NCBI RefSeq assembly: GCF_030400225.1 | Contig: NZ_VJYB01000002.1 | Location: 190,207 to 254,206 of the forward strand | Length of the DNA stretch: 64,000 nucleotides | Reading direction: 5' to 3' | DNA from: Lactobacillus sp. UCMA15818 | GTDB taxonomy: Bacteria > Bacillota > Bacilli > Lactobacillales > Lactobacillaceae | Notes under the pieces: generated by a model | What the model saw: the letters and a program-made list of their open reading frames with translations, nothing else | Databases searched by the model: none | What the model was told of the DNA's origin: nothing | Shown here: positions 21,441-30,750 of the stretch, piece by piece | Layout of the letters: each line of letters opens with the position of its first letter | Position numbering within the stretch: position 1 is the stretch's first letter | Program-made: the position numbers and the translations under genes

Positions 21441-22379
21441 ATGAGAATTGGCTTTTTATTTAGTGGTCAAGGAGCACAATATTCCGGGATGGGACTAGAC
21501 TTTTATCAAAGCGATGAACTTTTTCGTTCATTGATTGATGAGGTCAGTACAAGCGTCGGAATAGATTTGCCTACAGTTTTTAGGAATCAAGCTGACCAAC
21601 TTGCGCAAACCAAGTTTGTTCAACCTGCAATTGTGGCAATGAGCCTTGGAATATATCGCATGCTGCAAAGAGATTTGCCGAACTTGAATGCTCATGGAAT
21701 GCTTGGATTGAGCTTGGGAGAATACTCGGCATTGATCGCGTCTGGTGCATTTGATGTTGCAGATGGTTTTAATGTTTTACGAGATCGTGCGGCGTATATG
21801 CAGACTGATGCTGATGAAACAGAGGGTGCAATGCTGGCTGTAATGAAGACTGAACACGATGTTATTGCTGAAATATGTGAGCAGGCAAGTACGGTCGATG
21901 AGGTTGTTACGTTTGCAAATTACAATTCTCCAAGCCAAGTTGTGATTGGCGGACATAAAAAAGCGGTGGAGCGTGCGCTTGATTTATTTAGAGAGAAGAA
22001 TATAAGAAAAGTCATTCCATTGAATGTTAGCGGGGCGTTTCATACCCCGCTTTTTCAAAGGACAAGCTTTCAAATGGAAAGACGCTTAGCAAATGTTGAA
22101 CTTCATAAGTTGACAATCCCAGTGTACAGTAATACTACTGGGGAACTGTTTTCTGTGGATACTATTAAACAAGTACTTGCACAACAAGTTATCTTACCTA
22201 CACATTTTGGTGAATGTCTGCAGAAAATGATTGCAGTTGACGGCATTGATACAGTTGTAGAACTTGGACCAGGCAAAACTTTATGCAAATTCACTAAGCA
22301 AATTGATAAGCAAATTAATAGTTTTAATATAGAAAATATTGCGACCTATACTAAATTTATTACAGCAAATCATGATTAA
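21441..22379 (+). CDS. fabD: Malonyl-CoA:ACP transacylase
   Basis: Loads malonyl groups onto ACP. The 312-residue protein has FSGQGAQYSGMG at the N-terminus, the catalytic Ser about 91 in LGLSLGEYSAL, and the His in VSGAFHTPLF. It begins 15 bases after acpP. Confidence 0.97.
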   Translation: MRIGFLFSGQGAQYSGMGLDFYQSDELFRSLIDEVSTSVGIDLPTVFRNQADQLAQTKFVQPAIVAMSLGIYRMLQRDLPNLNAHGMLGLSLGEYSALIASGAFDVADGFNVLRDRAAYMQTDADETEGAMLAVMKTEHDVIAEICEQASTVDEVVTFANYNSPSQVVIGGHKKAVERALDLFREKNIRKVIPLNVSGAFHTPLFQRTSFQMERRLANVELHKLTIPVYSNTTGELFSVDTIKQVLAQQVILPTHFGECLQKMIAVDGIDTVVELGPGKTLCKFTKQIDKQINSFNIENIATYTKFITANHD

Positions 22380-22393
22380 GAGGTTAATATAGA

Positions 22394-23125
22394 ATGAATT
22401 TAAAAGGAAAAACAGTATTTATTACTGGAAGCTCTCGCGGAATTGGAGCTGCAACTGCAATGGCTTTTGCCAAAGAGGGCAGCAAAGTTATTTTGAATGC
22501 AAGAAAAGCTATTCCAGCAGAACTGCTTTCTAAGATAGCTGGTCTAGGCGTTGAATATCAGATTGTTTTGGGTGATGTTTCAAACCTAGAAGATGTTAAG
22601 CGAATGCAAGAGGAAGTTTTTCAGGAGAATGAACAGTTGGATGTCTTGATTAATAATGCTGGAATTACAAATGATAAATTACTGATTGGTATGAAACAAG
22701 AAGATTTTCGCAGTGTTATTGAAACTAATTTGATGGGAACATTTAACTTAACACAACCGCTTTTCAAAAAAATGTTGCGCAAGCGCAGAGGCGTAATCAT
22801 CAACATGGCTAGTGTTGTTGGTCTGCATGGAAATATGGGTCAAGCAAATTATGCAGCCAGCAAGGCAGCAATTATTGGTTTGACAAAGACAATTGCTCGT
22901 GAAGGTGCAATTAGACATATCAGATGTAATGCAATTGCACCTGGAATGATTATGAGTGACATGACAGATGTCTTAGATCAGAAGGTAAAAGATCAGGTTT
23001 TAACAGAAATTCCATTGGGACGTTTTGGCGAAACACAGGAAGTTGCACAAACGGCTGTGTTCCTTGCACAAAATGAATATATAACTGGCCAAGTAATTAC
23101 AGTTGACGGTGGGATGACTATTTAG
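22394..23125 (+). CDS. fabG: 3-oxoacyl-ACP reductase
   Basis: NADPH-dependent short-chain dehydrogenase, 243 residues. Seen are the cofactor motif TGSSRGIGAATA, the NNAG motif (INNAGIT), the catalytic Ser in NMASVVG and the YxxxK motif YAASKAA. The ending GQVITVDGGMTI is typical of FabG. Confidence 0.97.
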   Translation: MNLKGKTVFITGSSRGIGAATAMAFAKEGSKVILNARKAIPAELLSKIAGLGVEYQIVLGDVSNLEDVKRMQEEVFQENEQLDVLINNAGITNDKLLIGMKQEDFRSVIETNLMGTFNLTQPLFKKMLRKRRGVIINMASVVGLHGNMGQANYAASKAAIIGLTKTIAREGAIRHIRCNAIAPGMIMSDMTDVLDQKVKDQVLTEIPLGRFGETQEVAQTAVFLAQNEYITGQVITVDGGMTI

Positions 23126-23136
23126 GAGGTTGTTTG

Positions 23137-24372
23137 ATGAGTAGAGTTGTAATCACGGGAATGGGTGCAGTAACACCTGTTGGAAATGATGTTGAAACAT
23201 TTATTGCAAATATTTTCTCTGGTAAAATTGGATTTGACAAAATTACTAAGTTTGATGCATCAGAGACAGGAATAACAATTGCTGCTGAGGTAAAAGATTT
23301 TGATCCTACGCTGAGAGTCGGCAAAAAGCCTTCTAAACGAATGGATTTGTTTTCTCAATATGCTGTTGATAGTGCTGTCGCTGCAGTTGAACAAGCAGGC
23401 ATTGATGAGACGAACACTGATTCGTTTGATATGGGCGTTATCTATGGCTCTGGTATCGGTGGCTTGACCACTATCCAAGAACAGGTAACTAAAATGAATG
23501 AAAAAGGTCCGCAAAGAGTATCACCACTTTTTGTTCCAACATCAATTGTCAATATGGCGGCAGGTAATATTGCTTTACGCTTTAAGGCTAAGAATATTTG
23601 TACAGCTGTCGTGACTGCTTGTTCTTCTGGAACGAATGCAATTGGTGAAGCATTCCGCCAGATTCGTGAGGGACGTGCGCAAGTAATGTTAGCAGGTGGT
23701 TCTGAGGCTTCGGTTAATGAAATTGGGATTGCTGGTTTTGCTGCTTTGACAGCATTATCAAAGGAGACCGATCCAACACGTGCTTCAATTCCTTTTGATG
23801 TGGATCGCTCAGGTTTTGTAATGGGTGAAGGTGCAGCAACATTAGTTTTAGAGAGTCTAGAACATGCTCAAAAACGTGGAGCTAAAGTTTATGGCGAAGT
23901 TGTTGGTTATGGGAGCACATGCGATGCCTTTCACATGACTTCCCCTGATCCAACTGGCGAAGGAGCAGCTCGAGCAATGCAGCAAGCAATTACTGAAGCG
24001 GGCATCACACCGGATGCTGTTGGCTATATTAATGCCCATGGAACTGCAACACATGCAAATGATGTAGGAGAATCTGTTGCAATCAATCGAGTTTTTGGTG
24101 AAGACAGCCAAGTCAAGGTAAGTAGTACTAAAAGTATGACAGGTCATCTTTTAGGGGCTGCGGGAGCACTTGAGGCAGTTATAACTTTAGCTGCACTTGA
24201 AAAAGGTGAGTTACCAATGAATGTTGGACTGAAGACACAAGATCCCGAATGCCACGTTAATGTCGTTACAAAAAATCAACAAGAGGCTCCAGAACTTAAA
24301 TATGCAATCAGCAATTCACTAGGTTTTGGTGGTCATAATGCTGTTTTGGCATTTAGAAAATGGAGTGAGTAA
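23137..24372 (+). CDS. fabF: Beta-ketoacyl-ACP synthase II
   Basis: Elongating condensing enzyme, 411 residues. The catalytic Cys is about residue 162 in TACSSGTNAIGEA. The two histidines are in NAHGTATHANDVGE and STKSMTGHLLGAAG. ATG 23137 follows AGGAGGT at 23124-23130; the preceding in-frame TTG is not needed. Confidence 0.97.
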   Translation: MSRVVITGMGAVTPVGNDVETFIANIFSGKIGFDKITKFDASETGITIAAEVKDFDPTLRVGKKPSKRMDLFSQYAVDSAVAAVEQAGIDETNTDSFDMGVIYGSGIGGLTTIQEQVTKMNEKGPQRVSPLFVPTSIVNMAAGNIALRFKAKNICTAVVTACSSGTNAIGEAFRQIREGRAQVMLAGGSEASVNEIGIAGFAALTALSKETDPTRASIPFDVDRSGFVMGEGAATLVLESLEHAQKRGAKVYGEVVGYGSTCDAFHMTSPDPTGEGAARAMQQAITEAGITPDAVGYINAHGTATHANDVGESVAINRVFGEDSQVKVSSTKSMTGHLLGAAGALEAVITLAALEKGELPMNVGLKTQDPECHVNVVTKNQQEAPELKYAISNSLGFGGHNAVLAFRKWSE

Positions 24373-24374
24373 GT

Positions 24375-24833
24375 TTGGAATTTATTGAAATACAAAAGTT
24401 AATATCAGATTTTAATGATTCACCAATGCGTGAACTTGAGATTGAAACAGAAGGCTTAAAACTCAAATTAAGTAAGAATGAATTATCTAGACAGATGATT
24501 CAGCAGTTGCAAACCAATGTAAATCCTCAACGAGAGTCTAAGAAAACGCAGGAGGATTCCAAACCATCTTCAAATCCAACGATTCCAACTCCTGGACTAA
24601 CCATTGATGCACCAATGGTTGGAAGTGTTTATTTGCAGCCGGAACCTTCAAAACCAACGTTTGTCAAAGTCGGTTCAGCAGTCAAAAAAGGTGATGTTGT
24701 TTGTGTTATTGAGGCAATGAAGATGATGACAGAGATAAAGAGTGACGTCACCGGAATTGTTAAGGAAGTTCTTGTTAAGAATGAGGAACTTGTTGAGTTT
24801 GGACAACCACTTTTTAGAATCGAGGAGAATTAG
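24375..24833 (+). CDS. accB: Biotin carboxyl carrier protein of acetyl-CoA carboxylase
   Basis: A 152-residue carrier with a flexible Pro/Ser-rich linker (about residues 55-75) and a C-terminal biotinyl domain. The biotin site is Lys 116 in [14 protein letters not shown]. It carries CO2 from AccC to the AccAD transferase. The TTG start is two bases after the fabF stop, behind GGAGTGAG. Confidence 0.96.
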   Translation: MEFIEIQKLISDFNDSPMRELEIETEGLKLKLSKNELSRQMIQQLQTNVNPQRESKKTQEDSKPSSNPTIPTPGLTIDAPMVGSVYLQPEPSKPTFVKVGSAVKKGDVVCVIEAMKMMTEIKSDVTGIVKEVLVKNEELVEFGQPLFRIEEN

Positions 24834-24835
24834 AG

Positions 24836-25261
24836 ATGGCATTAGACATTACTGAGATTCAAAAAATTATTCCACATCGTTATCCGATGCTTTTAATTGA
24901 TCGTGTTGATGAACTGGTCCCTGGTGAATCTGCAATTGCACGGCGCAATGTTACTGCACATGAAGAGATTTTCAATGGACATTTCCCAGGAAATCCCGTG
25001 ATGCCAGGAGTATTAATCGTTGAAGCTCTTGCACAAACTGGGGCAGTTGCATTATTGTCTTTGCCTGAATTTAAAGGTAAAACAGCCTATTTTGGGGGAA
25101 TCAAGAATGCTAAATTCAGAAGAGTGGTTCGCCCTGGGGATACAATGATTCTTGAAGTGAAATTAGATAAAATTCGAAATAATGTCGGTCTTGGGAAAGC
25201 ATTGGCAACAGTTGACGGTCAAAAGGTCTGCTCAGCTGAACTGACTTTTATGATTGGTTAA
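24836..25261 (+). CDS. fabZ: 3-hydroxyacyl-ACP dehydratase, second paralogue (FabZ2)
   Basis: A 141-residue hot-dog dehydratase with [21 protein letters not shown], the catalytic His in [14 protein letters not shown] and the Glu in [11 protein letters not shown]. It lies inside the acc genes, the usual position of the housekeeping FabZ in Lactobacillales. It is clearly related to the copy at 19202 but differs throughout. Confidence 0.96.
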   Translation: MALDITEIQKIIPHRYPMLLIDRVDELVPGESAIARRNVTAHEEIFNGHFPGNPVMPGVLIVEALAQTGAVALLSLPEFKGKTAYFGGIKNAKFRRVVRPGDTMILEVKLDKIRNNVGLGKALATVDGQKVCSAELTFMIG

Positions 25262-25275
25262 GGTAAGGTGATTTG

Positions 25276-26640
25276 ATGTTTAAAAAAGTCTTGGTTGCTA
25301 ACCGTGGCGAAATAGCAGTGCGAATAATCCGTTCATTGAAAGAAATGGGAATAAAGTCTGTGGCGATTTATTCAGATGTTGATCGGGAAAGTTTGCATGT
25401 TCAACTGGCAGATGAAGCAGTTTGTGTTGGAACTGCAAAGGCTCAAAATTCATATTTGAATATGAAAAATATTTTGAGTGCTGCTGTAGGGACTGGAGCC
25501 GAGGCAATTCATCCGGGCTTTGGTTTCTTATCTGAAAATAGCCGTTTCGTTGAAATGTGTGAAGCTTGCGGGATTGTGTTTATTGGCCCTAAATCTGAAA
25601 CAATTGATTTGATGGGTAATAAGGCAAATGCACGTGAACAAATGAGGTTGAGCGGTGTTCCAGTTATTCCAGGCAGTGAAGGTTTCATATCTGATGTGGA
25701 GGAAGCACAAGCGGTTGCCTTAAAAGTTGGATATCCTGTGATGCTGAAGGCAGCAGCAGGTGGCGGCGGTAAAGGTATCAGGCGAGTTGCAAGTTCTCGT
25801 GGACTTGGGAAAGCCTTCGTTGAAGCACAACAGGAGGCGCTTGGATCATTTGGTGATAATCGAATGTATTTGGAGAAAATTATGGAAAATGTTAAACATA
25901 TTGAAGTTCAGATTTTCCGTGATCAGCAAGGAAATGCAGTATTCTTTCCTGAGAGGGATTGTTCATTGCAAAGAAATAAACAAAAGGTGATTGAAGAGAG
26001 TCCTTGTGATTTGATTTCTGCAGAACAAAGAGAGTTTTTGGGAGAGATTTCGATTAAAGCCGCTAATGCGATTGATTATATCAATACTGGAACGCTGGAA
26101 TACTTAATGGATGAAGAGCATCACTTTTACTTCATGGAGATGAACACGCGTATTCAAGTTGAACACACTGTGACCGAGATGGTAACAGGTATAGATTTGG
26201 TCAAAGTTCAATTACAGGTAGCATCTGGAGAGACACTGCCATTTGGACAAAGTGATATTAATTGTCTCGGTCATGCAATTGAATGCCGTATTAATGCTGA
26301 AGATCCCGCAAATGATTTTGCACCTTCAGTTGGTAAAGTTACGTATCTGTATTTTCCAGTTGGAAATCTTGGAATGAGAATTGATTCTGCTCTGTATGCT
26401 GGAGCAATGATTTCTCCTTTTTATGATTCAATGATTGCCAAAGTTGTTGCACATGGTAAAGATCGAAATGAAGCAATTGCTAAGATGAAACGTTTGTTAA
26501 ACGAATTGGTTCTTGATGGAATTAAGACAAATCAGCAATTTCATTTAGCAGTATTGTCGGATAAAAGCTTTGTGCAAAATCAATTTACAACGGAATATTT
26601 GGAGAAGGAATTTATGACTGTCTGGAAGGGGGACAGGTAA
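25276..26640 (+). CDS. accC: Acetyl-CoA carboxylase, biotin carboxylase subunit
   Basis: ATP-grasp enzyme that carboxylates the biotin on AccB; 454 residues. Visible are VLVANRGEIAVRIIRS, the glycine-rich ATP loop KAAAGGGGKGIRRV, and the catalytic region EMNTRIQVEHTVTEMVTGIDLV. ATG 25276 is preferred over the in-frame TTG three bases upstream. Confidence 0.97.
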   Translation: MFKKVLVANRGEIAVRIIRSLKEMGIKSVAIYSDVDRESLHVQLADEAVCVGTAKAQNSYLNMKNILSAAVGTGAEAIHPGFGFLSENSRFVEMCEACGIVFIGPKSETIDLMGNKANAREQMRLSGVPVIPGSEGFISDVEEAQAVALKVGYPVMLKAAAGGGGKGIRRVASSRGLGKAFVEAQQEALGSFGDNRMYLEKIMENVKHIEVQIFRDQQGNAVFFPERDCSLQRNKQKVIEESPCDLISAEQREFLGEISIKAANAIDYINTGTLEYLMDEEHHFYFMEMNTRIQVEHTVTEMVTGIDLVKVQLQVASGETLPFGQSDINCLGHAIECRINAEDPANDFAPSVGKVTYLYFPVGNLGMRIDSALYAGAMISPFYDSMIAKVVAHGKDRNEAIAKMKRLLNELVLDGIKTNQQFHLAVLSDKSFVQNQFTTEYLEKEFMTVWKGDR

Positions 26641-26643
26641 ACT

Positions 26644-27501
26644 ATGCAACTATTCAATGAATTAAAGACACTGGGTCAGCAGCATATCAAGGCTGATAAA
26701 AAAGCCGGTGAACGTGTTCCTTCGGGGTTGTGGATAGCTTGTCCTAAGTGTCATCAGTCCTTATATCATAAAGATCTTGGAACGTATCAAGTATGTCCAA
26801 ATTGTGAATATGGTTTTAGAATTACAGCAAGAGAGAGACTTGCTTGGTTAGTTGATGATTTTAAAGAACTTGATGCAGATATGAAAACCACTGATCCACT
26901 GAATTTTCCAGATTATAATAAAAAATTAGAAAAAAGCCGTAGAAATACGGGATTAAATGATTCTATTTTGACAGGCATTGCAAAAATTCAAACAGAAGAA
27001 TTTGCACTAGGGATTATGGATCCTAACTTTATAATGGGTTCTATGGGGACAGTTACCGGTGAGAAAATTACTCATCTATTTGAAGATGCATTGAAAAAAA
27101 GATTGCCTGTTATCTTATTTACTGCTTCGGGTGGCGCAAGAATGCAAGAAGGGATTTTTTCATTGATGCAGATGGCAAAGATTTCTGCTGCGGTTAGGCG
27201 CCACTCTAATGAAGGACTCCTTTACATCACTGTGCTGACTGATCCGACGACTGGTGGTGTAACCGCTAGTTTTGCGATGCAAGGTGATATTATTTTGGCT
27301 GAACCTAGAGTCTTAATAGGCTTTGCTGGAAAAAGAGTAATTGAACAGACCATTCATCAGAAAGTTCCAAATAATTTGCAAGATGCAGAAACAGTTTTGG
27401 AACGCGGCTTTATTGATGCAATTGTGCAAAGAAGAGATTTAAAGCAGAAGTTAGAATGGTTGCTGGAATCCCACAGTAAGGGGGGATTGGTCAATGGTTA
27501 A
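26644..27501 (+). CDS. accD: Acetyl-CoA carboxylase, carboxyltransferase subunit beta
   Basis: A 285-residue subunit with the N-terminal C4 zinc ribbon (CPKCHQ...CPNCEYGFR). The crotonase-fold carboxyltransferase domain follows (GSMGTVTGEKI, SGGARMQEGIFSLMQMAK, PTTGGVTASFA). It starts four bases after accC and its end overlaps accA by eight bases, so the two subunits are translationally coupled. Confidence 0.97.
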   Translation: MQLFNELKTLGQQHIKADKKAGERVPSGLWIACPKCHQSLYHKDLGTYQVCPNCEYGFRITARERLAWLVDDFKELDADMKTTDPLNFPDYNKKLEKSRRNTGLNDSILTGIAKIQTEEFALGIMDPNFIMGSMGTVTGEKITHLFEDALKKRLPVILFTASGGARMQEGIFSLMQMAKISAAVRRHSNEGLLYITVLTDPTTGGVTASFAMQGDIILAEPRVLIGFAGKRVIEQTIHQKVPNNLQDAETVLERGFIDAIVQRRDLKQKLEWLLESHSKGGLVNG

Positions 27502-28282
27502 TATTTTAGATAGGAAAAAGACTGCTGCGCAAATAGTTGCCGGTGCACGTAACCAAGAAAAAATGTCTGCGTATGAGTTAATCAATGGTATTTTTGAGAA
27601 CTTCTTTGAGTTACATGGCGATCGGCTTTCAGGTGATGATGCTGCAATCGTTGGTGGAATTGCAACCTTGGCTGATAAATCTGTAACAGTGATTGCGACC
27701 AATAAAGGTGAGAGTGCACAAGAGCGAATGTTGACACATTTTGGGTGTCCCCAGCCATCTGGTTATCGAAAAGCATTGCGTTTAATAAGGCAAGCTGAAA
27801 AATTTGGGCGGCCTGTTTTTATTTTCGTAAACACGGCTGGTGCATATCCTGGAAAATCAGCTGAAGAAAGTGGTCAAGGAGAGGCACTCGCACGTAATTT
27901 GTTGGAAATTAGTGAGGTAAAGGTACCGATTATTTCGGTAATTTATGGTGAAGGTGGCAGTGGTGGGGCGCTTGCATTGGCTTGTGGTGATTCAGTCTGG
28001 ATGGTCGAAAACAGCATGTATTCAGTGTTATCTCCAGAAGGATTTGCTGCAATTTTATGGAAAGACAGCAAACGTGCTGATGAGGCTGCAGAAGTGATGC
28101 AGCTCACCCCCGAAAAGTTATTGGCACAAAAAGTTATTGAGGGAATCATTCCTGAATCACACTCGCACAAAAGGGTGTGTCGGGCTATTAAGAAAACAAT
28201 TGAACAAGAAATGAAAGAATTAATGAGTTTGTCTCCAAATGAATTACTTGTAAAAAGGTACGAGAGATTTAGAAAGTTTTAG
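27494..28282 (+). CDS. accA: Acetyl-CoA carboxylase, carboxyltransferase subunit alpha
   Basis: A 262-residue crotonase-fold partner of AccD. Seen are NGIFENFFELHGDRLSGDD, NTAGAYPGKSAEESGQGEA and YGEGGSGGALALACGD. It lacks the long N-terminal helix region of enterobacterial AccA, as is normal in Lactobacillales. GGGGG precedes the ATG inside accD. Confidence 0.96.
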   Translation: MVNILDRKKTAAQIVAGARNQEKMSAYELINGIFENFFELHGDRLSGDDAAIVGGIATLADKSVTVIATNKGESAQERMLTHFGCPQPSGYRKALRLIRQAEKFGRPVFIFVNTAGAYPGKSAEESGQGEALARNLLEISEVKVPIISVIYGEGGSGGALALACGDSVWMVENSMYSVLSPEGFAAILWKDSKRADEAAEVMQLTPEKLLAQKVIEGIIPESHSHKRVCRAIKKTIEQEMKELMSLSPNELLVKRYERFRKF

Positions 28283-28304
28283 ATGGTAAGTGGAGGTATA
28301 AAAA

Positions 28305-29063
28305 TTGGAAAAGCTACTTAGTGGTAAGAAAATATTAATAATGGGGGTTGCAAATAAACGCAGCATTGCATGGGGATGTGCCCAAGCAATGCTTGATAAT
28401 GGAGCAGAGTTGATATTTACTTATCAAAATGCACGTATCAAGAAGAGCTTATTGCGCCTTATTTCGGATGAAGAACGTTTAGTTGAATGTGATGTTTCAA
28501 GTGATGACAGCATCAAGAATGCTTTTGCAGCAATTAAAGAAAAATTTGGTAAGATTGATGGAATTGTTCATGCAATTGCTTATGCAAATAGGGATGAACT
28601 TGCTGGTGATATCATGAACTCTAGTCGAGAAGGCTATGCACTTGCTCAAGATATTTCGGCATTTTCATTGATTGCGGTAGCAAAATATGGAATTGAAATC
28701 CTTAATAATCCTGCAAGCATTGTTACGTTAACGTACTTTGGTTCAGAACGTGCTATTCCTAACTATAATGTGATGGGTGTTGCCAAAGCAGCTCTTGAAG
28801 CTAATGTACGTTATCTTGCACGTGATATGGCTAAATATGGTGTTCGCGTTAATGCAATTTCAGCGGGTGCAATTAAGACGCTTGCTGTCACGGGGGTAAA
28901 GGATCATGGTGATTTATTACGGATTTCCGAAGAAAGAACAGTTGACGGAAAATCTGTAACGACTAATGAAGTTGGAGGAGCAGCGGCATTTTTAGTTAGC
29001 GAGCTTTCAACGGGTGTTGTTGGTGATATTATTTATGTCGATAAGGGAGTACATCTTATTTAA
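28305..29063 (+). CDS. fabI: Enoyl-ACP reductase (FabI type)
   Basis: Last reductive step of each elongation cycle; 252 residues. It is a short-chain dehydrogenase with ILIMGVANKRSIAWGCAQA at the cofactor site, and the catalytic Tyr and Lys in YNVMGVAKA with TLTYFGSERAIPNYN before it. It is FabI, not the flavoprotein FabK, so triclosan sensitivity would be expected from family knowledge. TTG start behind GGAGG. It ends the fab operon. Confidence 0.96.
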   Translation: MEKLLSGKKILIMGVANKRSIAWGCAQAMLDNGAELIFTYQNARIKKSLLRLISDEERLVECDVSSDDSIKNAFAAIKEKFGKIDGIVHAIAYANRDELAGDIMNSSREGYALAQDISAFSLIAVAKYGIEILNNPASIVTLTYFGSERAIPNYNVMGVAKAALEANVRYLARDMAKYGVRVNAISAGAIKTLAVTGVKDHGDLLRISEERTVDGKSVTTNEVGGAAAFLVSELSTGVVGDIIYVDKGVHLI

Positions 29064-29174
29064 TTTTTTAAGTTGCTAATCTAAAAAATTGCTGAACACT
29101 TGTTTTATCAAAAAATTGCAAGTACACTATACAAAAGAATGTAACAAGTATAGATGAAAGTGGTGCTAGCTATT

Positions 29175-30629
29175 ATGGAAATTGAACAAAAGGCGCTCTT
29201 TATTATTTTTGGTGGAACAGGGGACCTTGCAAAGCGCAAACTCTATCCTTCTCTTTTTCAATTATATAAAAAAGGTATTTTAAAGGATAATTTTGCAGTA
29301 ATTGGTACTGCTAGACGTCCATGGACCGATGAGCATTTACAAGGTGTTGTAAAAGATTCAATTATAGATGATGATGCAGCGCAGAACCAAAAAGACGAAT
29401 TTGCAGAGCATTTTTATTATCAGTCACATAATGTTAATGATACAGAACATTATGTAACACTGCGCAAGCTGGCAGAAAAATTGGATTCAAAGTATCAAAT
29501 TGAAGGTAACCGCTTATTTTATTTGGCAATGTCGCCACGTTTTTTTGGTACAATTGCACAGCACTTGAAGTCACAAAGTATCGTAACAGATAAGGGATAT
29601 AATCGTGTAATAGTTGAAAAACCGTTCGGTCGTGATTTTGAATCTGCGAAAGAATTAAACGATTCGATTAGCAAATACTTTCCTGAAGAATCTTTTTTTA
29701 GAATTGATCATTATTTAGGCAAAGAAATGATTCAAAACATAATGGCACTTCGTTTTAGCAATAATTTATTCAGAGCTGTTTGGAACAACCGTTATATTGA
29801 TAATATTCAAATTACGTTGAGTGAGGCATTGGGTGTTGAAGAACGCGCTGGATATTACGAAACTGCTGGTGCATTAAGAGACATGGTACAGAATCATATT
29901 CTCCAAATCGTTTCTTTACTTACGATGAATATGCCTGCTTCCTATTCAGAGTCCGATATTAGGCGTGAAAAAATATATGCTCTTAAGTCACTAAAGAAAT
30001 ATTCTCCAGCAAAGGTTGCTGAAAATTTTGTCAGAGCGCAATACACTGCTAGTGCTGGGCAAGTTGGATATTTACAAGAGAATGAGATTGCTGATGATTC
30101 GACCACAGAAACTTTTGTTGCTGGCAAATTATTTGTCAACAACGAGAATTTCTCGGGTGTTCCGATTTATATTAGAACAGGAAAGCGACTTACTCAGAAA
30201 ACAACGCGAATTGATGTTTCTTTTAAAGAAATGGAAACAAGTTTCTTTGATTCTAAAAAGCTTGGGCGTAATATTTTGACAATCAATGTTGAACCCGAGG
30301 GACAAGTTTTCTTACAAACTAATATTAAAAGAATTGGTCAAGGATTTGATTTAGAGCCTAGTCGGATGGACCTGCAGCTTAATAATGAGCATGAGGTTGT
30401 CCCAGAAGCTTATGAGAAGCTGTTATTGGATGCATTACTTGGTGATGCAACTAACTTTGCTCATTGGGAGGAAGTTGCGTATGCGTGGAAGTTTGTTGAT
30501 TCCATTCGTGAAGCTTGGGATGCTGGTAACGGAGCTTTAGCTGAATATGAGTGTGGTTCAATGGGGCCAAAAGAATCAAAGGATTTATTAGCACATGATG
30601 GAAATTACTGGGTATTTACCGGTAAGTAA
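29175..30629 (+). CDS. zwf: Glucose-6-phosphate 1-dehydrogenase
   Basis: First enzyme of the oxidative pentose phosphate pathway, 484 residues. The NADP motif is FGGTGDLAKRKLYPSL. The active site is RIDHYLGKE near residue 177, and substrate contacts include VEKPFGRDFESA. The ATG at 29175 is preferred because a GTGGTG ribosome site lies before it; the ATG at 29154 has none. It is transcribed apart from the fab genes. Confidence 0.96.
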   Translation: MEIEQKALFIIFGGTGDLAKRKLYPSLFQLYKKGILKDNFAVIGTARRPWTDEHLQGVVKDSIIDDDAAQNQKDEFAEHFYYQSHNVNDTEHYVTLRKLAEKLDSKYQIEGNRLFYLAMSPRFFGTIAQHLKSQSIVTDKGYNRVIVEKPFGRDFESAKELNDSISKYFPEESFFRIDHYLGKEMIQNIMALRFSNNLFRAVWNNRYIDNIQITLSEALGVEERAGYYETAGALRDMVQNHILQIVSLLTMNMPASYSESDIRREKIYALKSLKKYSPAKVAENFVRAQYTASAGQVGYLQENEIADDSTTETFVAGKLFVNNENFSGVPIYIRTGKRLTQKTTRIDVSFKEMETSFFDSKKLGRNILTINVEPEGQVFLQTNIKRIGQGFDLEPSRMDLQLNNEHEVVPEAYEKLLLDALLGDATNFAHWEEVAYAWKFVDSIREAWDAGNGALAEYECGSMGPKESKDLLAHDGNYWVFTGK

Positions 30630-30637
30630 AAAAGCAA

Positions 30638-30677
30638 GGAACTAGATCAAAATTTAACTTTTGATCTAGTTTTTTTA
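30638..30677 (+). terminator. zwf terminator, same core as the repeat hairpin module
   Basis: AACTAGATCAAAA pairs with TTTTGATCTAGTT around TTTAAC, followed by a T-run. The core is the one found in the dispersed repeat. Confidence 0.85.
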
Positions 30678-30703
30678 TTGACTCCTAGTTTTTTATTTGT
30701 AAT

Positions 30704-30717
30704 CGAACATTTGTTCC
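30704..30717 (+). promoter_or_regulatory. LexA (SOS) box upstream of dinB
   Basis: CGAACATTTGTTCC fits the Gram-positive LexA/DinR consensus CGAACRNRYGTTYC with one mismatch. A TATAAT -10 element lies 10 bases downstream at 30728-30733. LexA bound here would block the dinB promoter until DNA damage. Confidence 0.85.
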
Positions 30718-30750
30718 TGTATCATCTTATAATGAGATGATACAGGAAAG

